Source: JBCCYM01 sp039190005
GTDB taxonomy: Bacteria; Pseudomonadota; Gammaproteobacteria; UBA12402
Reading direction: 5' to 3'
Length of the DNA: 15,944 nt
Assembly (NCBI GenBank): GCA_039190005.1
Contig: JBCCYM010000043.1
Span: 1-15,944 of the forward strand
The notes under the pieces are model-generated. The model made no database searches and had not been told where the DNA came from. It saw nothing but the letters and a program-made list of their open reading frames with translations. Position numbers and translations under genes: made by a program. This document shows, one piece after another, positions 1 through 7,075 of the stretch. Within the stretch, counting starts at the first letter, position 1; every line of letters starts with the position of its first letter.

Positions 1-96
1 AAATACAAATTATCAAAATAAACTATTGCATTTTTTTATGATTAGATTAGCATGGTAGTCATTAATGGATTGTTGAAATCCGTTTGATTTATTATT

Positions 97-110
97 CTCG
101 CGAAAGCGAG
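97..110. repeat. Short GNRA-loop hairpin repeat (CTCGCGAAAGCGAG)
   Basis: CTCGC (97-101) and GCGAG (106-110) form a perfect 5-bp stem closed by a GAAA tetraloop. A diverged relative lies at 1801-1820. It sits upstream of the outer-membrane protein gene and looks like a small dispersed intergenic palindrome rather than a terminator, since no clear T-run of its own follows. Confidence 0.5.
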
Positions 111-150
111 GCTTTATTAATTAGTGCATTATCAGTGTGATTTTCCCTGG

Positions 151-174
151 ATTCCCGCCTATGCGGGAATGACG
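151..174. repeat. ATTCCCGC/GCGGGAATGAC dispersed hairpin repeat, copy 1
   Basis: ATTCCCGC (151-158) and GCGGGAAT (163-170) are perfect inverted arms with a 4-base loop, followed by GACG. Related copies are at 6748-6773 (G/C-richer arms) and, split by another repeat, at 3092-3185. This is a REP-like intergenic palindrome found in the leader region of the first gene. Confidence 0.65.
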
Positions 175-203
175 AGAGAAAAAAGAAAAATGAGTGTAAT
201 CCA

Positions 204-806
204 ATGAAAAAACTAGCCACTATTGCTTTTATCAGCGCTTCAGTCATATTGAGCGCCAAAACTTATGCCATTATCCCCAATAACACGGGACAGCCGGGCT
301 TTTATGTTTCAGGCTTTGGCGGTATAAGTTATCTCCAGGACCAATTTTACGCCGGCGATAATATCGGCAACCGAGTCAGTTATAAGTTAGGTTTTAATGG
401 TGGTGGGCGCGTTGGTTATAAACGCGGTCCCTGGGAAACCGCACTTGATTCACTCTTTGTCGCCAATGGCGGCAAAAATAACGCGCCACGTCTAAACGCG
501 ATAGAATATATGTTAACTGCGGTCCATAGTTTTGATTTAGGCATACGATGGGTACCTTACGCGGGTCTTGGTGCCGGCGCCTTAACTTGGCTACCAAGAG
601 GCAATAAAAACATAACCACCTTTGCTTATAAAACAATATTAGGCGTTGGCTATCAGTTTAATCCTAACTTGCGATTGTTTTTTGAGTTCAATCATATCGC
701 GACAAGCGCCGGATCTTTTGGAAGTGGCGCTACAAAAAGAAGAGCTTATTATCAAAATAATCTCGGCAATATCGGGTTTACTTATTTCTTTTCCAAAAAT
801 TATTAA
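204..806 (+). CDS. Small outer-membrane beta-barrel protein
   Basis: A 200-residue protein with a classic Sec signal peptide: MKK, a hydrophobic stretch to about residue 18, and a likely cleavage after TYA at residue 22. The mature part (about 178 residues) alternates polar and aromatic residues in strands such as GFYVSGFGG, YKLGFNGGGRVGYKRG, GIRWVPYAGLGAGAL, KTILGVGYQF and NIGFTYFF. This is the pattern of an eight-stranded OmpA/Opa-like barrel (OMP_b-brl superfamily), and it has no OmpA-type peptidoglycan-binding domain. A weak GAGTG ribosome site precedes the ATG. Gene direction is convergent with the DUF1189 gene, leaving only six bases between stops. It probably acts as a structural porin-like or surface protein; the exact function cannot be read from sequence. 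Confidence 0.8.
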   Translation: MKKLATIAFISASVILSAKTYAIIPNNTGQPGFYVSGFGGISYLQDQFYAGDNIGNRVSYKLGFNGGGRVGYKRGPWETALDSLFVANGGKNNAPRLNAIEYMLTAVHSFDLGIRWVPYAGLGAGALTWLPRGNKNITTFAYKTILGVGYQFNPNLRLFFEFNHIATSAGSFGSGATKRRAYYQNNLGNIGFTYFFSKNY

Positions 807-812
807 TGTTGT

Positions 813-1628
813 TTAAACTTTAGGATTGTTCCTGACTGTCAACTCAGGCAACACATGCACCGCCGCATAGATATAAGCAATCTGTATCAATAATAATACC
901 AGCCAGGCAAAAGGAATCGCCAGATCAAATAAGCGAAATAGTAGAAAGAAAACAATACTCGGCCCAATAGCGACCAATGCTAAACTCAATGCTTGACCAT
1001 AATCCAACGACCGTTTTAGAGCCTGGGCAAACAGCATGGCTAAGAAACCATAGATAAGGGCGGAAATAAGATTAAATCCATAGCTGATTACGGCAATAAA
1101 TAGCCATAACAGCACAGCAAATAAGGGCGCGGCATGACGAACTTTCGCGCGGATGATATCGGGGGTAATGACTATCTTTGTACTTTTATCAAAGGGTATT
1201 GATTTTATATCATTATTGTTATTGCCCACTTTATACAATAATTGATTACCATCCATCATCAACATCGCGCTGCTTGTAGGGAAATCTTTATATTGATCGC
1301 TGGGATCGATCACCAGAATTACCGCGCCAGTGTCAGGATTTTTAATAAAATAAGGCTGATGCCGTGGCGCCTTTAGTTCACCTTGTTCAATTGTTAAATT
1401 CGGAATCTGATCAGCAATACGATTAATAAAAGCGACCCCCTGCACCGTTTTGACCACAACCACCAAGGCCCAGAAAATCGCTAATAATACCAGTAAAAAC
1501 AGAAATGACCGCCGTCGCCATGATCGCGCCACCTCTCGGTATAAATCAGCGGAATAAAAAGCTTTGATAATTGCCGGCAATAAACCAGTGGTTTTTGTTA
1601 CCGTCGGATTTTTATTTATATCAGACAT
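813..1628 (-). CDS. DUF1189 family inner-membrane protein
   Basis: A 271-residue membrane protein. The N-terminus carries the family-type signature (FYSADLYREVARSW at about 24-37). One transmembrane helix follows (about 42-62), then an extracytoplasmic segment of about 100 residues beginning PNLTIEQGELKAP, which resembles the 'P-x-[FL]-x-I-x-x-G-x-L' strand of DUF1189. The C-terminal half holds roughly four membrane helices (about 165-205, 210-234, 238-260). This topology and the N-terminal motif match DUF1189; no enzymatic function is established for the family. It is transcribed leftward, away from the broken small gene at 1886, and the shared upstream region contains a 10-bp inverted repeat at 1678-1713. 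Family assignment is by recognition of motifs, not by search. Confidence 0.75.
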   Translation of the reverse strand: MSDINKNPTVTKTTGLLPAIIKAFYSADLYREVARSWRRRSFLFLLVLLAIFWALVVVVKTVQGVAFINRIADQIPNLTIEQGELKAPRHQPYFIKNPDTGAVILVIDPSDQYKDFPTSSAMLMMDGNQLLYKVGNNNNDIKSIPFDKSTKIVITPDIIRAKVRHAAPLFAVLLWLFIAVISYGFNLISALIYGFLAMLFAQALKRSLDYGQALSLALVAIGPSIVFFLLFRLFDLAIPFAWLVLLLIQIAYIYAAVHVLPELTVRNNPKV

Positions 1629-1677
1629 ATTTTAATTTAATTTAAACGAATAGTAGCAATAATAACCTTTATGCTAA

Positions 1678-1713
1678 AAATTTGGAATATTATTTTTTTA
1701 TTTTTCCAAATTT
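1678..1713. other. AT-rich inverted repeat between divergent genes
   Basis: AAATTTGGAA (1678-1687) and TTCCAAATTT (1704-1713) are perfect 10-base inverted arms around a 16-base T-rich spacer. They lie 50 bases upstream of the DUF1189 start and ahead of the rightward small gene. It could be a cruciform, a regulator site, or a decayed terminator. Confidence 0.45.
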
Positions 1714-1762
1714 CATGGATAGCTCAACAGTTTAGGAAAACGCTATAAAGACAATGCAACGA

Positions 1763-1791
1763 TTGTTTTCTTAGATTAAATATGCTAGAAT
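1763..1791 (+). promoter_or_regulatory. Sigma70-like promoter for the small coiled-coil gene
   Basis: TTGTTT (1763-1768), a 17-base spacer and TAGAAT (1786-1791) form a reasonable -35/-10 pair. Transcription would start near 1798 and read through the short hairpin at 1801-1820 into the gene whose ATG is at 1886. Confidence 0.45.
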
Positions 1792-1800
1792 GGGCTAACT

Positions 1801-1820
1801 TTCTCGTGAGAAAGCGAGAA
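1801..1820. repeat. Diverged copy of the CTCGCGAAAGCGAG hairpin repeat
   Basis: TTCTCG (1801-1806) pairs with CGAGAA (1815-1820). The inner part matches the element at 97-110 with a few changes (CTCGTGAGAAAGCGAG against CTCGCGAAAGCGAG). It would lie in the 5' leader of the following gene. Confidence 0.4.
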
Positions 1821-1885
1821 TCCTGTGTAAAAATTTAGGTTTGCAATCGCAAAATAGAATACATTCAGACATAGAGGAGCTAGAC

Positions 1886-2170
1886 ATGAATAATACCGCA
1901 TTAGCATTTGATACATTGCGATACTCAAAAAAGCTTAGAGAAGTCGGATTCACTGAGCAATAAGCTGAAGTACAAGCTGAAGCAATGAAAGACCTAATTG
2001 ATGAAAATTTAGCAACAAAAAGTGATATAGAAAGCATTAAATTAGAAATTGAAAGGTTTAGAGCAGAATTAAAAAGGGATATAGCAGAAATGGGACTAAA
2101 AGTTACTATACGCTTTGGAGGAATGCTAATAGCCGCTGTTCTAGTTCTTGCTGCTATTATTAAATTTTAA
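1886..2170 (+). pseudogene. Small coiled-coil plus TM protein (DUF1640/CCDC90-like), interrupted by a stop
   Basis: Reading from ATG 1886, which has a strong AGAGGAG site six bases upstream, gives a protein starting MNNTALAFDTLRYSKKLREV and then GFTEQ, followed by TAA at 1961-1963. The same frame continues with AEVQAEAMKDLIDENLATKS, a charged coiled-coil (about residues 50-70) and a C-terminal membrane helix (GGMLIAAVLVLAAIIKF) to the stop at 2168-2170. The intact frame would be 94 codons. 'FDTLxYxxKLxEVGFTEQQAE...' is the typical start of small DUF1640-type proteins, in which the stop position is usually Gln, so a single CAA-to-TAA change is the simplest reading. Restart at ATG 1985 could still give a 61-residue coiled-coil/TM peptide, but it has no good ribosome site. 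Family assignment is moderately sure. Confidence 0.7.
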
Positions 2171-2232
2171 AAAATTAAAAATTATTGTTTTCATACTTCC
2201 CCACAAAAATCCAGTGTTTTTACTTTAGAATT

Positions 2233-2952
2233 TTATAAATAATCTTTCATCTCACCTACCGCGCCAGTGAATATGCCATCAACACCCCAGGAAAAAAGTT
2301 GAGCGGCTCGATCTAAATCATTCACCACATAGCACAATAACTTGTAATGATGCGCTTTGATTAATTCAGCTGTAGCTTGATCAAGATATTGATTGGCAAT
2401 ACCAATGGAATAACAATTCAGTTCCTCCGCCTGTCGCAAACCAAACTCAGGAAACTCAAAATATAACAGCCCTATCGGTATATCCTTATAATGCTGATGA
2501 ATTAGGGATAATGTTGAATATTGAAAGCTGGAAATCAACATGCCGGGTAGTTTAGATTTATAGTTAAGCGCGACAGCCATTACCTTTTCAACAATATGCG
2601 GCACATTGTACGCGCATTGTTTAATTTCAATATTAGCAATCAATTGTTGCTCTGTCAGACATTGCAAAGTTTCTTCCAATGTTGGGATTGGATTGCCATC
2701 TTGCTTTTTGACTTGTTTGACTTCTTTTAAAGTCATGTCATGGACAATACCTGTGCCATCAGTGGTTCGATCCAATGTATCATCATGAAGCACAATCGGC
2801 ACACCATCTAAAGTGAGCTGTACATCAAATTCCACCATGCGAGCGCCATATTGTTTTGCCTGACGAAACGCTATCAGTGTATTATCCGGTAAATTAGCAA
2901 AACCACCACGATGAGCAATGATTTTCGGCATATTGTCTAGTTTATTTCGCAT
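2233..2952 (-). CDS. ugpQ: Cytoplasmic glycerophosphodiester phosphodiesterase
   Basis: A 239-residue GDPD-fold enzyme that hydrolyses glycerophosphodiesters to sn-glycerol 3-phosphate and an alcohol. The TIM-barrel landmarks are all present: IIAHRGG (His14, Arg15), EFDV (Glu41, Asp43), VLHDDTLDRTTDG (His56) and NIEIK (Glu109, Lys111). These correspond to the general acid/base His pair and the metal ligands of the family. The usual HRG...PENT motif reads LPDNT here, a conservative change. There is no signal peptide, and the length matches the short cytoplasmic UgpQ type rather than periplasmic GlpQ. The start at 2952 has a weak AGG site; an internal ATG at 2931 (MPKIIAHRGG) is an alternative. 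No Ugp transport genes are adjacent, so it probably serves lipid-derived headgroup turnover alone. Confidence 0.88.
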   Translation of the reverse strand: MRNKLDNMPKIIAHRGGFANLPDNTLIAFRQAKQYGARMVEFDVQLTLDGVPIVLHDDTLDRTTDGTGIVHDMTLKEVKQVKKQDGNPIPTLEETLQCLTEQQLIANIEIKQCAYNVPHIVEKVMAVALNYKSKLPGMLISSFQYSTLSLIHQHYKDIPIGLLYFEFPEFGLRQAEELNCYSIGIANQYLDQATAELIKAHHYKLLCYVVNDLDRAAQLFSWGVDGIFTGAVGEMKDYL

Positions 2953-3091
2953 AACTGATGACCTGTATTTGTTATCCTCTATCTTAGGCGATATAATACC
3001 ATCATTAAATAAAAATCAGAAACAAAACTTAATTAAGGGTAATGTTTTAAATGAGTTTCTAACTTGCTACAATTCGCATACTTTTCTCGTA

Positions 3092-3185
3092 ATTCCCGCA
3101 CAGGTGGTCCCTGAGCTCGCGCCGAAGGGTGGTCCCTGAGCTTGCTTGCCCTGAGCTTGTCGAAGGGTCGAAGGGTGGGAATGAC
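3092..3185. repeat. Dispersed hairpin repeat split by a GGTCCCTGAGCTTG mosaic repeat
   Basis: ATTCCCGCA (3092-3100) and TGGGAATGAC (3176-3185) are the two outer arms of the same hairpin repeat as at 151-174. Between them sits a mosaic of GGTCCCTGAGC and CTTGTCGAAGGGT units, whose 46-base core (3131-3176) recurs at 8714-8760 and 11644-11689. The simplest reading is that the mosaic element entered the loop of an older palindrome. The block lies about 50 bases upstream of mfd. Confidence 0.7.
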
Positions 3186-3236
3186 GGAAGAAAAAAAGAT
3201 TAGATAATAAAATGACCACATTACTTTATTAAAACC

Positions 3237-6200
3237 ATGACACAGAACACTATTTTTAATTCATCATCATTGCCAACAAAAACGGATGGTTACAAACGCT
3301 ATTGGCAACATTTACATGGCTGCGCTGACAGCCTTGCCATCGCTGAAGCTGCTGGCAACTATCATGGGGTACTGGCGGTTATTGTTGATGATAATGTTGA
3401 CGCCGAGCGATTGGAAAAGCAACTGTATTTTTTTAATCCAAATCTGACCATTTTATGCTTACCCGATTGGGAAACACTGCCCTATGATCGCGTGTCACCG
3501 GCGGAAGAAATTATTTCACAACGTATTGGCGTGTTAACACAATTAAACACGCTAAAACAAGCTGTTTTAATACTGCCACTCAATGTGATGATTCAAACTC
3601 TGGCGGATATTAATTTTATCACCGGCCATAGTTTGCGATTAAAAATCGGTGATCATCTCGATTTAGAACAACTACGACAAAATCTACAAAAAAAAGGGTA
3701 TCAAGCGGTATCACAAGTTATGCAACATAGTGAATTCGCTTTGCGTGGCGCGATTATTGATATTTTTCCCATGGGCAGTGAATTACCCTACCGTATTGAT
3801 TTATTTGATAATGAAATAGACACCATCCGCCATTTTGATATCGACAGTCAACGTTCCGGTGAAAAAATGAACGAAATCACATTATTACCCGGCAAGGAAT
3901 ATCCACTGACCAAAGACAGCATCGCTCAATTTCGACAAAAATGGTGCGAACAGTTTAGTGGCAACCCCAAACGATGCCCGATTTATGAAGATGTCAGTCA
4001 AGGACAGGCGCCTGCCGGCATAGAATATTATCTACCTTTATTTTTTCAGCAATCCGCCACATTATTTGACTATTTACCGTCACAAACCAGTTTTATTTAT
4101 CACAATAATTTTTCTGATAAATTATCACAATGCCGACAACAAATTGATAAGCGCTATGAACAACTGGCACATGATATTACCCGCCCGATTTTGCCGCCGA
4201 ACAGTTTATTCCTAAGCGAAAATGATTTATTTAGACAACTGAATGGTTTTCCTCAAGTTGTGATTGATGGTGATGGCACAATAAATAAAACGGATGTCAT
4301 AAATTTCACGACTAAAAACGTGCCTACTCTGGCGGTAAATCATAAACTGGCCCAACCCTTACAGGCTTTACTTGATTTCATGTCAAAATCGACTAAAACC
4401 CTCTTATTCTGTGCCGAAAGTGCCGGCAGACGCGAGGCATTGAAAGAATTATTACAAACGGCTGGCATTACAATTAAATCCGTCACTAGTTGGCAGGATT
4501 TTTTAAATCACTGTCTACCAATCAAACAACACGCCATTACCATCGCCCAACTAGAACATGGGCTTAGTGGCGATCAACTCAATTTTGAAATCATTACTGA
4601 GGCGCAGTTATACAGCGACCATGTCGCCCAAGCTGGAAAACAACGGCAACAAAAAAGCAATATCAATCAACAAGCCATTATTCGCCACCTGGCTGAATTA
4701 AACATTGGTGACCCTGTCGTGCATATTGAGCATGGCATCGGTCGCTATATGGGCTTAGAAACCATTCATGTGGATAATCACATGGATGAATATTTAACGC
4801 TTAGTTACGCTGATGACAATAAACTCTATGTGCCCATCAGCGCCCTTAATTTAATCAGTCGTTACACCGGCGCTGACAGCAATACCATCAGCTTACACCG
4901 ACTTGGCAATGACAAATGGCAAAAAGAAAAACAAAAAGCGTTTAAAAAAATCTATGATGTTGCCGCTGAACTGCTGGAAATCTATGCCGCGCGCGCGATA
5001 CAACAAACCGAAAAATGTAGCTTACCTGATCAGGATTATCAAAACTTCTGTCAAACCTTTCCGTTTGAGGAAACACCTGATCAAGCGCAAGCCATTCAGG
5101 ATATTATCAATGATATTTGCAGTACGAAACCTATGGATCGCTTGATTTGCGGTGATGTTGGTTTCGGCAAAACTGAAGTCGCCATGCGCGCGGCATTTAT
5201 TACCGCGCTTAATCATAAACAAGTTGCCATACTTGTGCCCACTACCCTGCTGGCACAGCAACATTATCAAAATTTTAAAGATCGATTCGCGGACTGGCCG
5301 GTTACCATTGATATTTTATCACGCTTTCGTGATAGCAAAGCGCAAAAGCAAATTTTACAACGGTTAGCGCGTGGCGGTATTGATATTATTATCGGCACAC
5401 ACCGCTTGCTTCAGTCAGATATTCGCTTCAAAACATTGGGATTGATTATTATTGATGAAGAACATCGTTTTGGCGTGCGCCATAAAGAAAAACTTAAATC
5501 ACTGCGCAATAATGTCAATATTTTGACATTAACGGCAACGCCAATTCCACGCACATTAAATATGTCACTATCGGGTATTCGTGATTTATCCTTAATCGCC
5601 ACACCACCAGCACGACGATTAGGCATTAAAACATTTGTCAGAGAATACAGTACGGTTGTGATTCGCGAAGCCATCAGTCGGGAAATGATGCGCGGCGGTC
5701 AGGTGTATTATCTGCACAATAATGTCCGCACCATTGATAAAACAGCTTTGGATTTACAAAAACTGATTCCGGAAGCACGCATCGCCATTGGTCACGGGCA
5801 AATGCGCGAAAAAACCTTAGAAAAAATCATGTCTGATTTTTATCATCAGCATTACAATATTTTATTGTGCACCACCATTATTGAATCCGGGATCGATATT
5901 CCAACCGCGAATACAATCATTATTGATCGTGCCGATAAATTTGGTTTAGCGCAACTGCATCAACTGCGTGGACGTGTTGGTCGTTCCAACCATCAGGCTT
6001 ACGCTTATTTATTAACACCACCAATCAAAACCATGACCACCGACGCGCGCAAACGACTCGACGCCATTGCCACACTGGGTGATTTAGGCATTGGATTTAC
6101 CTTAGCCACACACGATCTTGAAATTCGCGGCACTGGTGAATTACTCGGTGATGAGCAAAGTGGACATATTGAATCATTAGGTTTTTCTTTATACATGGAC

Positions 6201-6692
6201 ATGCTCGAACGCGCCATTAATGATTTGCGCACCGGTAATAAACCAAACTTTAACAAGGCATTCAGTCAAGAAGCGATAGAAATCAATCTCCCCATGAACA
6301 CACTGATTCCAGTAGATTATTTACCTGACCCTCATCTGCGTTTAACCTGTTATAAACGTCTAAGTGATTGTACCGATAAAAAATCACTTACCGCCTTTAA
6401 AATCGAAATGATTGATCGTTTTGGTTTGCTGCCACCGGAAACCGAAAACCTATTTATGGTGAATGCACTCAAACAACGCGCCATTGCCTTAGGCATTGAA
6501 AAAATCAATACCAGCCAACACTACATCACTATTGTTTTTGCTGATAACAGCAATGTCAATCGCCAAAACATTGTTACACTCATACAACAACAAAAATGCC
6601 AATTCAGCAGTGCTAATCAAATCAGATTTCCTTATGATAATAGTGAAAATGTGATTACTGCTATAGATCAAATTATTGATAGACTTCATTAG
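3237..6692 (+). CDS. mfd: Transcription-repair coupling factor Mfd
   Basis: A 1151-residue protein, about the length of E. coli Mfd (1148). It removes RNA polymerase stalled at DNA lesions and recruits UvrA for nucleotide excision repair in the cytoplasm. The order of domains is complete. The N-terminal UvrB-like module (about 1-340) includes LCLPDWETLPYDRVSP. The CarD-like RNA polymerase interaction domain (about 488-560) includes GDPVVHIEHGIGRYMGLE. The RecG-like translocase has Walker A GDVGFGKTE (639-647), DEEH (740-743), the TATPIPRTL motif III and the motif VI region HQLRGRVGRS (about 905-915). The C-terminal TRCF domain (about 1010-1151) begins near EINLPMNTLIPVDYLPD. The start lacks a strong ribosome site. 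It stands alone, followed by a 380-base spacer. Confidence 0.97.
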   Translation: MTQNTIFNSSSLPTKTDGYKRYWQHLHGCADSLAIAEAAGNYHGVLAVIVDDNVDAERLEKQLYFFNPNLTILCLPDWETLPYDRVSPAEEIISQRIGVLTQLNTLKQAVLILPLNVMIQTLADINFITGHSLRLKIGDHLDLEQLRQNLQKKGYQAVSQVMQHSEFALRGAIIDIFPMGSELPYRIDLFDNEIDTIRHFDIDSQRSGEKMNEITLLPGKEYPLTKDSIAQFRQKWCEQFSGNPKRCPIYEDVSQGQAPAGIEYYLPLFFQQSATLFDYLPSQTSFIYHNNFSDKLSQCRQQIDKRYEQLAHDITRPILPPNSLFLSENDLFRQLNGFPQVVIDGDGTINKTDVINFTTKNVPTLAVNHKLAQPLQALLDFMSKSTKTLLFCAESAGRREALKELLQTAGITIKSVTSWQDFLNHCLPIKQHAITIAQLEHGLSGDQLNFEIITEAQLYSDHVAQAGKQRQQKSNINQQAIIRHLAELNIGDPVVHIEHGIGRYMGLETIHVDNHMDEYLTLSYADDNKLYVPISALNLISRYTGADSNTISLHRLGNDKWQKEKQKAFKKIYDVAAELLEIYAARAIQQTEKCSLPDQDYQNFCQTFPFEETPDQAQAIQDIINDICSTKPMDRLICGDVGFGKTEVAMRAAFITALNHKQVAILVPTTLLAQQHYQNFKDRFADWPVTIDILSRFRDSKAQKQILQRLARGGIDIIIGTHRLLQSDIRFKTLGLIIIDEEHRFGVRHKEKLKSLRNNVNILTLTATPIPRTLNMSLSGIRDLSLIATPPARRLGIKTFVREYSTVVIREAISREMMRGGQVYYLHNNVRTIDKTALDLQKLIPEARIAIGHGQMREKTLEKIMSDFYHQHYNILLCTTIIESGIDIPTANTIIIDRADKFGLAQLHQLRGRVGRSNHQAYAYLLTPPIKTMTTDARKRLDAIATLGDLGIGFTLATHDLEIRGTGELLGDEQSGHIESLGFSLYMDMLERAINDLRTGNKPNFNKAFSQEAIEINLPMNTLIPVDYLPDPHLRLTCYKRLSDCTDKKSLTAFKIEMIDRFGLLPPETENLFMVNALKQRAIALGIEKINTSQHYITIVFADNSNVNRQNIVTLIQQQKCQFSSANQIRFPYDNSENVITAIDQIIDRLH

Positions 6693-6747
6693 CATTTTTT
6701 ATCTCGTCATCCCTGCACTCGTTCCCGTTACCCTAGCTTACTCTCCC

Positions 6748-6773
6748 GTCATCCCCGCGAAGGCGGGGATGAC
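6748..6773. repeat. GTCATCCCCGC/GCGGGGATGAC hairpin repeat, copy 2
   Basis: Perfect 11-base inverted arms (6748-6758 and 6763-6773) around GAAG. The preceding 6705-6745 holds decayed pieces of the same type (CGTCATCCCTGC, GTTCCCGTTACC). It sits 56 bases after the mfd stop; no T-run follows, so a role in stabilising the mRNA end is more likely than intrinsic termination. Confidence 0.7.
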
Positions 6774-6822
6774 GATGAATGGAATAACAGTGACAGGGGA
6801 TGAAAATAAATGAAAATGAAAA

Positions 6823-6851
6823 TTGACAAAAACAAAATTACTATTTAAAAT
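6823..6851 (+). promoter_or_regulatory. Near-consensus sigma70 promoter upstream of the MFS gene
   Basis: TTGACA (6823-6828, 6/6), a 17-base spacer and TAAAAT (6846-6851, 5/6). Transcription would begin near 6858, giving an unusually long leader of about 215 bases before the transporter ATG at 7076. A second, weaker pair (TTGACG 6996-7001, 17 bases, TATCCT 7019-7024) lies closer to the gene. Confidence 0.6.
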
Positions 6852-6861
6852 ACTAGCCATA

Positions 6862-6984
6862 ATGAATTTACATCACTGTAACACTGTTGATAACGCATCT
6901 ACGCTTGTTTTAGCATTAAACAAGCTCGAGCTTGTCTCTTCTATTTGCCATATTATTATTTCTCGAATTATTAGCCTAGGCTAG
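6862..6984 (+). CDS. Possible 40-residue leader peptide before the MFS gene
   Basis: An ATG four bases after the predicted transcription start opens a 40-codon frame with many branched-chain residues, especially near its end (TLVLALNKLELV, then CHIIISRIISLG). It ends at TAG 6982-6984, inside a small palindrome. Its codons overlap three mutually exclusive pairing arms. The arrangement recalls translation-controlled attenuators, but there is no ribosome site (it would be almost leaderless) and no textbook terminator, so this may be a chance frame. Confidence 0.25.
   Translation: MNLHHCNTVDNASTLVLALNKLELVSSICHIIISRIISLG
6903..6935 (+). promoter_or_regulatory. Competing hairpin arms in the MFS leader
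   Basis: GCTTGTTT (6903-6910) pairs perfectly with AAACAAGC (6918-6925). The same AACAAGCT region also pairs with AGCTTGTC as part of the 16-base perfect palindrome ACAAGCTCGAGCTTGT (6920-6935). Arm 2 therefore cannot pair with arms 1 and 3 at once, the layout of an RNA switch or of a regulator-binding palindrome. Further downstream GCCTAG (6974-6979) can pair with CTAGGC (7009-7014). Confidence 0.4.
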
Positions 6985-7041
6985 TCATTTTTATTTTGAC
7001 GACTGGTACTAGGCGAAATATCCTTAAACACAATTCAAGTT

Positions 7042-7070
7042 TAACATTAATTAACGTTATGATTCGAGGA
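7042..7070 (+). promoter_or_regulatory. Imperfect palindrome and ribosome site before the MFS gene
   Basis: TAACATTAATTAACGTTA (7042-7059) is palindromic at 16 of 18 positions and could be an operator or a weak hairpin. GAGGA (7066-7070) five bases before ATG 7076 is a clear Shine-Dalgarno site and fixes the transporter start. Confidence 0.4.
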
Positions 7071-7075
7071 ATAAC

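Noticed and set aside
3033..3221. 62-codon minus-strand frame upstream of mfd
   Set aside because: Repeat translation across the nested repeats; no initiation signal.
3211..3231. ATG with six codons (MTTLLY) just before mfd
   Set aside because: Too short to carry evidence; no ribosome site and no attenuator structure around it.
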